The notes below the pieces were generated by a model. That model did no database searches. It was not told where the DNA came from and was given only the letters and a program-made list of their open reading frames with translations. From NCBI GenBank assembly GCA_037138595.1, contig JBAXIB010000013.1, positions 22,672 to 86,671 of the forward strand: a stretch of 64,000 nt of DNA, written 5' to 3'. Every line of letters starts with the position of its first letter. Position 1 is the stretch's first letter. The position numbers and the translations under genes were made by a program. Shown piece after piece: positions 41,105 to 49,910 of this stretch. Source of the stretch: UBA4742 sp037138595 (GTDB lineage Bacteria; Actinomycetota; Acidimicrobiia; Acidimicrobiales; Acidimicrobilacustridaceae).

Positions 41105-42475
41105 TCAGTTGTTGAGGATCGCCGGCACATCGATCCAGTCGGTGAGCTGGCGGAGAGTCCCATTTTCGTGAATGGCCAAGATTTCTTGTGGCGCGCAAAG
41201 TGCAGGGAGATTCGGGACTTGCTTGCCATCACAGGTGTAGGCGTGTCCGTTGAAACTTGGTCGGTCAACTGCGGCTCGTACCGCGCCGAGCAAACTTTGG
41301 CGCGAGATGTTGTTCGGGCCGAGGTCTTTCATCAAGCTGTAAATATTCATGATGTTTCGGAAACTCACTGTTCCAGCGCTGGCCGCAGGGAGCGAGGGAT
41401 CGCCGTATTTGGCGACTGCTGCGCCGTAGATCTGAGCATCGACGTTGTGGTCGACGGTGATCGGGCCTTCGACATTGAATATGCGGCCGGCGACGGCAGC
41501 TTCGCCAATCTCATCGGCGATGGATGGCGCTGCACACGCACCAACGAGATACATCGTCGCCGTTATGCCGAGGTCCTTCGCCGTTCTCATAGCGGGAGCG
41601 CACGCGGTGTCGGCCGCCGACAAAATGATCGCGTCGGGATGGTTTTCTTGGGCTCGGGTGAGCACTGGCAAGAAGTCGGTGCTCAAGATGGGGTACGCGA
41701 TTTCGGTGACGTCGGTAACGCCGAGGCGGTTGAGTTCGGCGACGCCGTAATCGACCGCCGCGAGTTTGATCGGCGGGTAGTCACCGTAAATCACGGCGAC
41801 TTTCTTCGCGCCTTGCGTTTCGGCGGCGTAGTGGGCGAACGCCACCATTGCACCTGGCGATCCGCCGCTGAACTGAAACGAAATTGGACTGATCATTTCG
41901 TCGTTGTTTACGGGCACGCCGCCGATCATGGGGACTTGGTTTTGTTCCAAAATCGGTATGGAGCCATTGCTTGAAATATCGATGCCGCCGGTCACGGTGA
42001 CCGCACCTTTTTGCACGAGCTCCTGCGCACACGCTTGTGACTTTTCCACCGAGAAAGTCGAGATGCACGGTTCGAACTGGATCGGTCGTCCGTCAACGCC
42101 GCCAAGTTCGTTGTTAATGAATTTCACCGCGGCGTCGGCGGCTAATCGCAATTCGGGGAACGAGCCAAGCGGCGTGTTTTCTTGATTGATCATGCCGACC
42201 ACGATCGGATTTTCGGTCCCCGCCACAACCGCAGTTTTGGGCATCGTACCGAACCCGGATTCCGCTCCCGGAAACTGGCTGACGACGGTTGGCCCATTTG
42301 CTGCGCCCCCGCCATAAGCAGGTAGGGCAGCCGCCGCCGGTGCTTGAACGACCTCGGTCTTTTCGACACAACCCGCTAGGGCAACGATTGCGACCATACA
42401 GGTCGCGATGCTGAGAGCGGTCCGTTGGCTTTTGATGTGCCGGTGTCCGCCCTGGTCGATCCAATGGGTGCGCAT
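41105..42475 (-). CDS. LivJ/K-type periplasmic-binding lipoprotein
   Basis: A 456-residue type I substrate-binding protein. The N-terminus ends in the lipobox VALAGC and a Pro/Ala/Gly-rich linker follows. The two-lobed receptor domain has PIVVGMINQENTPLGSFPELRLAADAAVKFINNELGGVDGRPI near its start. It captures a ligand for the fused permease downstream. The start is uncertain: the ATG at 42475 gives a normal lipoprotein signal, but a GTG at 42538 is also in frame. Ligand not predictable. Confidence 0.85.
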   Translation of the reverse strand: MRTHWIDQGGHRHIKSQRTALSIATCMVAIVALAGCVEKTEVVQAPAAAALPAYGGGAANGPTVVSQFPGAESGFGTMPKTAVVAGTENPIVVGMINQENTPLGSFPELRLAADAAVKFINNELGGVDGRPIQFEPCISTFSVEKSQACAQELVQKGAVTVTGGIDISSNGSIPILEQNQVPMIGGVPVNNDEMISPISFQFSGGSPGAMVAFAHYAAETQGAKKVAVIYGDYPPIKLAAVDYGVAELNRLGVTDVTEIAYPILSTDFLPVLTRAQENHPDAIILSAADTACAPAMRTAKDLGITATMYLVGACAAPSIADEIGEAAVAGRIFNVEGPITVDHNVDAQIYGAAVAKYGDPSLPAASAGTVSFRNIMNIYSLMKDLGPNNISRQSLLGAVRAAVDRPSFNGHAYTCDGKQVPNLPALCAPQEILAIHENGTLRQLTDWIDVPAILNN

Positions 42476-42614
42476 TCGTGGGCGCAAGGGAGTCCCCCCA
42501 GACTGTGAAGCGGCCTCGATCGGGGCTGACGCTAACACCGTTTGTCATTGTGTTCGGTGCGCGTTGTTGTACTTCGCGGCGATGGCGAGGCGTTAGTTGG
42601 TACGGTCGTTAGCC

Positions 42615-43811
42615 ATGCCGGATCCTTCCTCCACCTTTCCGGTTGCGCCGGAATACGAACTTGATCGATTGGTGAGTCCCGACGATTTCCGTGAAGCGGC
42701 GCGGCAGCGTCTCACCCCGATGGCGTTTGACTATTACGCCAGCGGAGCGCTGACCGAGTGGACGCTTCGGGAAAACGAGCGGGCATTCCGGCGTTGGCGT
42801 TTCAACAAGCAAGTCTTGGTCGATGTTTCGCAAGTGGATGCATCCACCGATGTGCTCGGGACTGCAGTGCCGTTCCCGGTGCTCGTAGCGCCAACGGCGT
42901 TTCATCGGTTGGCCGACCCCGACGGCGAGTTAGCAACGGCTCGTGCGGTGAAGTCTGTCGGTTCGTTGATGGTCGCATCGACATTGGCCACGACCACACT
43001 TGAAGACATCGCCACGACTGGGGTGCAACGCTGGTTTCAGTTGTACGTGCAGAAAGATCGCGGATTCACCAGGCAGTTGATTGCCCGAGCAGTCAGTTCG
43101 GGGTACTCGGCAATCGTGTTGACCGTTGATACCCCGGTCATTGGGATTCGCTATAGCGAAATGCGAAATCGATTTCAGTTGCCCGACGGCCTAAAGCTCG
43201 CGAACTTCGATAAGTCGATGACTGCAGGGGGCTCAGACTCCAATGGCGATGCAGTGTCGGGACTGCGCGCGTTCAGCGAACAATTCGATCAAACCTTGAC
43301 GTGGCAGGACCTTGAATGGCTGTGCGGTGAATGTGCAGCGGTAGGACTGCCGGTGATGGCAAAAGGAATACTGACGGCTACTGACGCCCGTCGAGCGGTC
43401 GAGGCTGGGGTCGCGGCGATTGGCGTATCGAACCATGGTGGACGCCAACTCGACGGTGATCCAGCCACCCTCGATGTGTTGCCCGAGGTTGTCGATGAGG
43501 TCGGCGACGAAGTCGAAGTGCTGCTTGATGGCGGGGTGCGAACCGGCCCTGACGTCGTTAAAGCGGTCGCACTCGGTGCGCGAGCGGTTTTGATTGGTCG
43601 TCCGGTGTTGTGGGGGCTTGCGGCTGGCGGCGAATCGGGAGTCGAGCGGGTGTTGACGTTGTTTCGAGACGAGGTACTCGACACCCTGCGCCAAGCCGGT
43701 ATCCCCGCGTTACGAGCGGTTCGCCCGACGTTGCTTCGCCGGTCGAATGCCAGTGGTTCGAATGAGCAACCTGGCCCCCGACTTGTTGCGGGAGTTGACC
43801 CGCTTGCCTGA
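42615..43811 (+). CDS. FMN-dependent alpha-hydroxy acid oxidase/dehydrogenase
   Basis: A 398-residue enzyme of the glycolate/lactate oxidase family. The barrel includes the active-site motif GVSNHGGRQLDG with the catalytic His, then VLLDGGVRTGPDVVKAVALGARAVLIGRP for FMN phosphate binding. It oxidises a small 2-hydroxy acid such as glycolate or L-lactate. No membrane segment is present, so an oxidase is more likely than a membrane dehydrogenase. The ATG at 42615 was chosen over a GTG 18 bases upstream because TACGGT ends 8 bases before it. It overlaps the start of rsgA by about 65 bases. Confidence 0.9.
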   Translation: MPDPSSTFPVAPEYELDRLVSPDDFREAARQRLTPMAFDYYASGALTEWTLRENERAFRRWRFNKQVLVDVSQVDASTDVLGTAVPFPVLVAPTAFHRLADPDGELATARAVKSVGSLMVASTLATTTLEDIATTGVQRWFQLYVQKDRGFTRQLIARAVSSGYSAIVLTVDTPVIGIRYSEMRNRFQLPDGLKLANFDKSMTAGGSDSNGDAVSGLRAFSEQFDQTLTWQDLEWLCGECAAVGLPVMAKGILTATDARRAVEAGVAAIGVSNHGGRQLDGDPATLDVLPEVVDEVGDEVEVLLDGGVRTGPDVVKAVALGARAVLIGRPVLWGLAAGGESGVERVLTLFRDEVLDTLRQAGIPALRAVRPTLLRRSNASGSNEQPGPRLVAGVDPLA

Positions 43812-44895
43812 TTCGGACCCGTCAGGTCTCGCCGATGTTGGTTGGGGTCCACGGGTCGCAGCACTGTTTGCTTCGGCTGCAATGCCGATGGTGGCGGGCT
43901 CGAACGATATTGGCCGAGTGTCGCGGGTGGATAGCGAAAGTTGCATGGTGGCAACCATCACCGGCGAGATTGTCGCGACCAGTCGGCCGCTGCCAGCCGT
44001 CGGCGACTGGGTTGTCTTAGGCCGGCCCGAAGGGCTTGATCGTGCGTCGATTGTTGAGGTTCTGCCGAGGTGGTCCGAACTTGCACGAGGCCGCGGACAA
44101 GATGGGCTTGAGCGGCAGGTTATGGCGGTCAACATCGACGTGGTGCTGGTGGTGGTCGGACTCGATCGTGGCATTCGGGGTCGCCGGCTTGAACGCGAAA
44201 TTATGTTGGCGTGGGACAGCGGCGCGGTGCCGGCGATTGTGTTGACTAAATCCGATTTGCATCCCGACCCTGACGCGGCCGTCGCAAGCGCTCGCGAGGT
44301 TGCTCCCGGCGTGGATGTCGTCGTCGTGAGTACCAAGGACGCGAAAGGTGTGAGTCAGGTAATTGACCTCGTGCGTGATCGGACTGCGGTGTTGCTCGGT
44401 GAGTCGGGTGCTGGCAAGAGTTCGTTGGTGAATGCAATCTTGGCGACCAACGAAGCAGCGATTGGCGATGTTCGATCATTCGATCGCAAAGGTCGACACA
44501 CCACGACGGCGCGCGACCTTCGCCCGGTTCCCGGCGGCGGTGTCATCATCGACATGCCCGGACTTCGCGCGCTCGGTCTTGCCACAGGCGATGGGCTAGC
44601 GAGCGCGTATGCCGACATTATGGAACTCGGTGAGCAGTGCCGATTTCGCGATTGCACCCACACGGTCGAGCCGGGGTGCGCGGTGCTCGACGGTGTTCGA
44701 ACCGGCGTGATCGACGCCGAGCGCTTCGCCGGTTATGAGCGGATGTCCACCGAGGTCGGCCTCATCGATGAACAAGCAACTCGTCGAGCGCAGAACATGC
44801 AAAAGCGAGCCGATAAGCCGGTCATCGAACCGAATCGTCGAGAACTTGAAGCCGACCTTGATCACGGCGTTGGTGATCAGCTTGATGATCGATGA
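43747..44895 (+). CDS. rsgA: Ribosome small-subunit-dependent GTPase
   Basis: A 382-residue, circularly permuted GTPase of the YjeQ/RsgA family. An OB-fold comes first, then G4 LTKSD, then P-loop GESGAGKSS, then G3 DMPG. The C-terminal zinc finger is CRFRDCTHTVEPGCAV. It helps late 30S maturation. An alternative start five codons later is possible; the reading frame overlaps the end of the hydroxyacid oxidase in another frame. Confidence 0.92.
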   Translation: MPVVRMSNLAPDLLRELTRLPDSDPSGLADVGWGPRVAALFASAAMPMVAGSNDIGRVSRVDSESCMVATITGEIVATSRPLPAVGDWVVLGRPEGLDRASIVEVLPRWSELARGRGQDGLERQVMAVNIDVVLVVVGLDRGIRGRRLEREIMLAWDSGAVPAIVLTKSDLHPDPDAAVASAREVAPGVDVVVVSTKDAKGVSQVIDLVRDRTAVLLGESGAGKSSLVNAILATNEAAIGDVRSFDRKGRHTTTARDLRPVPGGGVIIDMPGLRALGLATGDGLASAYADIMELGEQCRFRDCTHTVEPGCAVLDGVRTGVIDAERFAGYERMSTEVGLIDEQATRRAQNMQKRADKPVIEPNRRELEADLDHGVGDQLDDR

Positions 44896-44913
44896 ACGCG
44901 CGCGGTGATCGAG

Positions 44914-46734
44914 TTACCAAGTGTCGATGCATGGGCGCTTTTTGCCAGTCCTTGGTTCGGGTTGGGGCGATGACTCGAGCGCCATGGTGATCCAGCGTCG
45001 GGATTCGGCAGGATCAATCACGTCGTCAATCTCGAAATAGGTGGCGGTGTTCACCGCTTTTCCCTGTTCATAAAGTTGCGACACTTTTTCGTCGAACAAC
45101 TCCGCTCGTCGGTCGGTATCGGGTTCGGCTTCAAGCTCTTTGCGATAGCCGAGTTTGACCGCGCCTTCGAGACCCATGCCGCCGAACTCGCCGGTGGGCC
45201 AAGCAACGATGAACAGCGGAGACCGAAAGCTGCCACCGGCCATCGCTTGGGCCCCAAGTCCGTAGCCTTTGCGTAACACGATGGTGACGAACGCGACGGT
45301 GAGGCTTGCGGCGATCACGAACATGCGGCTGACGTGTCGCACTTGGGCGGTTGCTTCGCACTCAGGCCCGACCATGAATCCCGGGGTATCGCACAGCGAG
45401 AGGATGGGTACATCGTGTGCGTCGCACAACTGCATGAACCTGGCTGCTTTGTCGGCCCCATCGGCATCGATCGCCCCCGCGAGGTGGGCCGGGTTGTTGG
45501 CGATGACGCCCATGGGCCGCCCTTCGATACGGATAAGCGCGGTGACCATCCCCACCCCGAATTCGCGTCGAAGTTCAAGCACCGAATCGGTGTCAGCGAG
45601 GTTCGAAATGACCCGTCGCACGTCGTACGTCGTCTTGCGGTTTTCGGGGATGATGTGACGCAATTCGTGCTGATCGTCTGCTGACCACTCGGGATCGGCG
45701 GTCGGAGCAACAAAATACGACAGGTAGCGCTTGGCCGTCGCAACGGCTTCAGCCTCGTCGGCGACGGCGATGTCAACCACTCCGTTAGGCACCTGGACTG
45801 ACAAGGGGCCGATGTCATCGGGGGAGTACACACCCAAACCGCCGCCCTCAATCATGGCTGGTCCGCCCATGCCGATGTTGGCGCCGGCGACCGCGATGAT
45901 CACGTCGCAACAACCGAGGATCGCCGCGTTTCCAGCGAAACATCGCCCAGCGGTAATGCCAATCAGCGGCACTAACCCACTGAGGTTGGCGAACAGTGCG
46001 AACGCCATGGTGTCGAGGCCAGAGATACCGCTGCCGTCGGTATCACCCGGGCGACCGCCACCTCCTTCGGTGAAGAAAACGACCGGCAGTTTCAGTCGCT
46101 CAGCGAGATCGAACAGGCGGTCCTTCTTGCGATGGTTGGCCAAACCTTGAGTTCCGGCCATAACGGTGTAGTCATAGGACATCACGATCGTGCGCTGTCC
46201 GTTGATGACGCCAACGCCACCAACCATGCCGTCGGCAGGAGTTCGGTGGATGAGGTCGTCAAAACTTCGGCGCCGTCGCTGCGCTGCGATGACCAACGAT
46301 CCGTATTCGACAAAACTGTCGGGGTCACAAAGGTCATGGATGTTTTCTCGGGTGGTGCGCTGAGCGGTTTGGCGTCGTCGCGCGACGGCTTCGGGACGGC
46401 TGCGGTCAAGACCCAGTTCGTGTCGTTCAATAACTTGCGCCAAGTCGGGACGGATCGTGCTCGCATCAATGACTTCGACCGCTTGGTCGACCAACGGACC
46501 GCTGGTACCGGGTTTCACCCGCATGAGCAGTTGCCCGGTCACAACCGTCTCGTTGAGTTCGACCAGCACCTCGGTGACCGTGCCAGATTCAATGGCCGTG
46601 ACCGGGTGCTCCATTTTCATGGACTCAATGACTACGAGCGATTGACCGACTCGACAATGCTCGCCAACGCCAACGTTGAGTCGCACGATCGTGCCCTGCA
46701 GCGGAGACTCAATCGAGACGTCGTCGCGTGCCAT
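44914..46734 (-). CDS. Fused biotinyl-carrier and carboxyltransferase subunit of an acyl-CoA carboxylase
   Basis: A 606-residue protein with an unusual domain order. Residues 1-75 are a biotinyl domain with ESMKMEHPV (biotinylated Lys40). Residues from about 95 to the end are a carboxyltransferase of the PccB/MccB type (DPDSFVEYGSL, GFMVGPECEATAQVRH, RKGYGLGAQAMAGGSF). Normally the biotin domain is joined to the biotin carboxylase subunit instead. No biotin carboxylase lies nearby. It may transfer CO2 to an acyl-CoA such as propionyl-, methylcrotonyl- or geranyl-CoA in complex with a shared carboxylase. Confidence 0.88.
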   Translation of the reverse strand: MARDDVSIESPLQGTIVRLNVGVGEHCRVGQSLVVIESMKMEHPVTAIESGTVTEVLVELNETVVTGQLLMRVKPGTSGPLVDQAVEVIDASTIRPDLAQVIERHELGLDRSRPEAVARRRQTAQRTTRENIHDLCDPDSFVEYGSLVIAAQRRRRSFDDLIHRTPADGMVGGVGVINGQRTIVMSYDYTVMAGTQGLANHRKKDRLFDLAERLKLPVVFFTEGGGGRPGDTDGSGISGLDTMAFALFANLSGLVPLIGITAGRCFAGNAAILGCCDVIIAVAGANIGMGGPAMIEGGGLGVYSPDDIGPLSVQVPNGVVDIAVADEAEAVATAKRYLSYFVAPTADPEWSADDQHELRHIIPENRKTTYDVRRVISNLADTDSVLELRREFGVGMVTALIRIEGRPMGVIANNPAHLAGAIDADGADKAARFMQLCDAHDVPILSLCDTPGFMVGPECEATAQVRHVSRMFVIAASLTVAFVTIVLRKGYGLGAQAMAGGSFRSPLFIVAWPTGEFGGMGLEGAVKLGYRKELEAEPDTDRRAELFDEKVSQLYEQGKAVNTATYFEIDDVIDPAESRRWITMALESSPQPEPRTGKKRPCIDTW

Positions 46735-46745
46735 GGTGGCCGAGA

Positions 46746-48344
46746 CTACTGGTCAGGTATCGGTCGGCGCCGACGTCGTCGAAACAGGCGTGCTGCCAAA
46801 AAAACCAAGCCGAGAACGACCAGACCAATGAAGGCTCTCACTACGGTGATGGCACTGACAGTGACGGCTCCGACCACTGCTTTGGTTTGTACCGCCGAAA
46901 AGTTTCTTTCGATTCCGGCGGTCGACGTGATTGCGAGGTGGCTCAGTTGCGCTTGGCTGGCCGGAGCCGCCGGCGCCGACGGCGTTGAGCCGCTGATAGT
47001 CACGGCGAGACTGTGCGACCCGCCACCGAGATCATTGAGCGTGATGAATGAACCGGGCTTGCCGGTGCCGGCAGTCACTGAAGCCTGGTAACGCTCGCGT
47101 CCATCAATGAAGAGCGTCAGTAAGTCTCCGGGTCGCCCTTGCATGGCGGCATCGAAGGTCAGCCACAGCGATTCGGTCGTGGTCGTGAAGTCAATATTGG
47201 CGACTTCGGTACCCGATACCGACAGCGCTGCATCGGCTGGATGAGCGAGGACTAATGCGGTTTCGCCAACACCGAATGAGTCGGTGACATTGGTCGGTGG
47301 GGGCCCGTTAACCATGGTGAGTGCAAGTGGTTCGCTCGGTGATGGTTGTTGGTAATACGAACCGACATTGCTGTCGTTCGCGCCAGTGAGTGGTGACCAG
47401 CCATAACCGACCTGCGGCTGGGGAGCATTGACTGAATCGGTGTACCAGACGATCGCGAACTCGTGTTTTTCGGCCGCGCTGAGCGCTGGCGGCGCGGTGC
47501 GAACGTCAACGACTTGACTGAGTCCCGGAAAACCCGCATACGGTTCGCCGACCAGCGAGATGTAATTATCGACGAAGGTCTGTCCGACTCCTCGCCCGAT
47601 TGTGAGGCGCGGCAACTTGTACCGAAGAACGTTTGCAGCCCCTCCCACCTCGGCAAGTTCAACCTCGGGCGAATCGAAAAGGGTGAGTTGTCGCGGTGGA
47701 CTCGCCAACGCGAGAGCGGCGGTGGTCGCGACGTTTGCTCCGAAACTATGGCCGAGGAGATGAACCTGACCCCCTGCGGCGACGAAACCCGGTGCGAGGG
47801 CTTCGTCGATCGCGGTCGCGAACCGGTGGCCATTGACCTCGGTTGCTTGCTCAGGGATTCGGGCGTCAAGCGGATTGACCGGAGTCGCCGATTGATCAAC
47901 CCAACTGAACATCACAATTGTCGCTGTTGGGTCGGCGGCGCTGAGCGCGGCGGCAAGCGCATTGAAGTCACCCATGAACGATGCGCCTTTAGCATTGACC
48001 AAACCTGGGTTCCATGCCGTTACGAGTTCGGTCGATGTTGCTTGGAGTTGCTGGTAAGACGATTGAAACCCCGGAGACCAGCCATGGCTCATGAAGATCG
48101 CATGGCCTGGCTGTATCGATCCCGCCGTAACCGGAACAAAGGTCGAACCGTTCCATCGTCCGAGGCGTTGTAGTACTGGGTAAGCGCTGACATTGCTTTG
48201 GCCAGCAGTCACGACGCCTGCTGGTGCTGCAATGCCTGACCCGGTCTCAGCGTCGCCGTGCGCGCGGTTGGCGGTTCCGGCGACGATGGCGATCAGCATG
48301 GCGGCAACGATCGCGCCTGATTGCCAGATACGGCGAGATTTCAT
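46746..48344 (-). CDS. Secreted alpha/beta hydrolase with C-terminal membrane anchor
   Basis: A 532-residue exported protein. A signal peptide covers about residues 1-30. The hydrolase domain has FMSHGWSPGFQSSY early, and the nucleophile elbow LLGHSFGANVA at about residue 200. A beta-rich domain follows, then a C-terminal membrane span (AFIGLVVLGLVFLAARLF) and a basic RRRRRR tail. There is no LPxTG sorting motif before the span, so it is membrane-anchored, not sortase-linked. Likely a lipase or esterase acting outside the cell. It lies 6 bases downstream of the cupin gene and is probably cotranscribed. Confidence 0.78.
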   Translation of the reverse strand: MKSRRIWQSGAIVAAMLIAIVAGTANRAHGDAETGSGIAAPAGVVTAGQSNVSAYPVLQRLGRWNGSTFVPVTAGSIQPGHAIFMSHGWSPGFQSSYQQLQATSTELVTAWNPGLVNAKGASFMGDFNALAAALSAADPTATIVMFSWVDQSATPVNPLDARIPEQATEVNGHRFATAIDEALAPGFVAAGGQVHLLGHSFGANVATTAALALASPPRQLTLFDSPEVELAEVGGAANVLRYKLPRLTIGRGVGQTFVDNYISLVGEPYAGFPGLSQVVDVRTAPPALSAAEKHEFAIVWYTDSVNAPQPQVGYGWSPLTGANDSNVGSYYQQPSPSEPLALTMVNGPPPTNVTDSFGVGETALVLAHPADAALSVSGTEVANIDFTTTTESLWLTFDAAMQGRPGDLLTLFIDGRERYQASVTAGTGKPGSFITLNDLGGGSHSLAVTISGSTPSAPAAPASQAQLSHLAITSTAGIERNFSAVQTKAVVGAVTVSAITVVRAFIGLVVLGLVFLAARLFRRRRRRPIPDQ

Positions 48345-48350
48345 GAAGCG

Positions 48351-48776
48351 CTAGCCGTCATGCTTGGCGTCACTGGTATCGGGGTACTCGTAATGGACCT
48401 GGTCGAATGAGTCGACCGCGAAGACAAACAGCAACCGCAACGTCGTTTCGCCAGTGTTTTCGACATAGTGCCACGCTCCGCCGGGGACGAAAACGGTAGA
48501 GCCCGCCGACACTAGGTGTTCCTCATCATCGATAAAGACGGTTCCTTGTCCGTCCAAGATGTAATAGACCTCGGGAGGGTCATGGCGGTGAAGGGCGCCG
48601 GTGACCGATGAGCCGGCCTTGATGTCAGCGGTCCCGACGGTGAGCGAATCAGTTCGAGTTCGATCGCCGCTGACGAGGGTGCGCCACGAAACGATGCCGT
48701 GCCAATGTTCGAACTCGCAGTCATTTTCGTGCAGGACCGTGCTGGGCGTGGCGGTCTCGTCGGACACGTCGGTCAT
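48351..48776 (-). CDS. Cupin-domain protein
   Basis: A 141-residue single-domain cupin. The first motif is ALHRHDPPEVYYILDGQGTVFIDDEEH and the second is VFVPGGAWHYVENTGETTLRLLFVF, with His, His, Glu and His metal ligands. It may be a small metal-dependent enzyme or ligand binder. The ATG at 48776 is preceded by GAAAGG. It is divergent from the F420 oxidoreductase gene. Confidence 0.88.
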   Translation of the reverse strand: MTDVSDETATPSTVLHENDCEFEHWHGIVSWRTLVSGDRTRTDSLTVGTADIKAGSSVTGALHRHDPPEVYYILDGQGTVFIDDEEHLVSAGSTVFVPGGAWHYVENTGETTLRLLFVFAVDSFDQVHYEYPDTSDAKHDG

Positions 48777-48865
48777 GTCAGACACCTTTCTCAATAACAA
48801 GGCGTTTTCAACAGCGACTTAGGATAGGCCGTCCTTGACCGATTCGGGGGCCTTAGGAGGCAGAT

Positions 48866-49753
48866 GTGACGGTTGATATTGGACGTATCGGTGTTTGGTC
48901 CGGAGTTTTTGACGCACATCCGACATCGGCGGTGCAAGAGGCGTGCCGTGAACTTGAGGGGCTTGGCTATTCGACGGTGTGGCTTCCGGAAGCAGTAGGA
49001 CGCGATCCGTTTGTTGCGGCCGCGACATGTTTGGCAGCGACGTCAAGGTTGCGACTCGCCACCGGCATCGCCAACATTTACGCCCGTGACCCGATGACCA
49101 TGGCCGCCTGCCAACGCACGTTGGGTGAAGCATTCCCCGATCGGTTTTTATTGGGGATCGGCGTGAGCCACCAGCATCTGGTGGAGCGGCTGCGCAAACA
49201 CGACTATTCGAAACCGCTTTCCTACATGCGGGACTACCTCGAGGCGATGCGTACCGCCATGTTCGCTGCGGTCGGACCAGTCGACGATCCAGGGTTGGTT
49301 CTCGCCGCGTTGGGTCCAAAAATGTTGGAGTTGGCCGCGACCAGCGGGTCAGGGGCCCATCCCTATTTCACCACTCCGGAACACACTGTTCGAGCACGTC
49401 AGATCATGGGCCCCGATGCATTGCTCGCGCCCGAACAGATGGTGGTGGTCGAAACTGACCCCGACGTGGCCCGGGCAATTGGTCGAGCGGGTATGGCGGT
49501 GTACCTGCGGGCGCCGAACTATCTCAACAACCTGCGAACGCTTGGATTTGATGACGCCGACTGGGCCGATCACCAACATGCCAGCGATCGCTTGGTCGAT
49601 GCGATCGTGGCGTGGGGTTCACCAGAAGCAATCGCCGATCGCGTTGCACAGCACCATCAGGCCGGCGCCGACCATGTCTGTGTGCAGGTCCTGCAGTCTG
49701 ATGTGTCGCTCCCTATGGAACAATGGAGGAAGTTGGCCAGAGTTTTGGTCTGA
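48866..49753 (+). CDS. LLM-class F420-dependent oxidoreductase
   Basis: A 295-residue luciferase-like barrel. It begins IGRIGVWSGVFDAHPTSAVQEACRELEGLGYSTVWLPEA and continues with TSRLRLATGIANIYARDP and FPDRFLLGIGVSH, features of the actinobacterial F420 subfamily rather than of FMN luciferases. F420 use is inferred from family. The GTG start is preceded by AGGAGG. The gap to the next gene (49754-49910) shows a TACCGT -10-like box near 49831. Confidence 0.88.
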   Translation: MTVDIGRIGVWSGVFDAHPTSAVQEACRELEGLGYSTVWLPEAVGRDPFVAAATCLAATSRLRLATGIANIYARDPMTMAACQRTLGEAFPDRFLLGIGVSHQHLVERLRKHDYSKPLSYMRDYLEAMRTAMFAAVGPVDDPGLVLAALGPKMLELAATSGSGAHPYFTTPEHTVRARQIMGPDALLAPEQMVVVETDPDVARAIGRAGMAVYLRAPNYLNNLRTLGFDDADWADHQHASDRLVDAIVAWGSPEAIADRVAQHHQAGADHVCVQVLQSDVSLPMEQWRKLARVLV

Positions 49754-49910
49754 TCGACTCATGAATGCGGCCAAAAGTGACGATAAACAGGGGGGTGCCT
49801 TGACTTGTCGTCATGGCGTCGTAAGGGTTCTACCGTGTCAGGCCGCTGGTTGGCCGCAATTTCGTGCCGGATTTCTTGGTCACAATCGTTGAGTTCTAGG
49901 AGCTAAAACC

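Noticed and set aside
44859..44879. Hairpin TGATCAC/GTGATCA near the rsgA end as a terminator
   Set aside because: It lies inside the coding sequence with a 7-base stem and no U-tract, and cannot be told from a chance palindrome.
46746..46830. C-terminal sortase signal in the secreted hydrolase
   Set aside because: There is a membrane span and basic tail, but no LPxTG-like motif before it.
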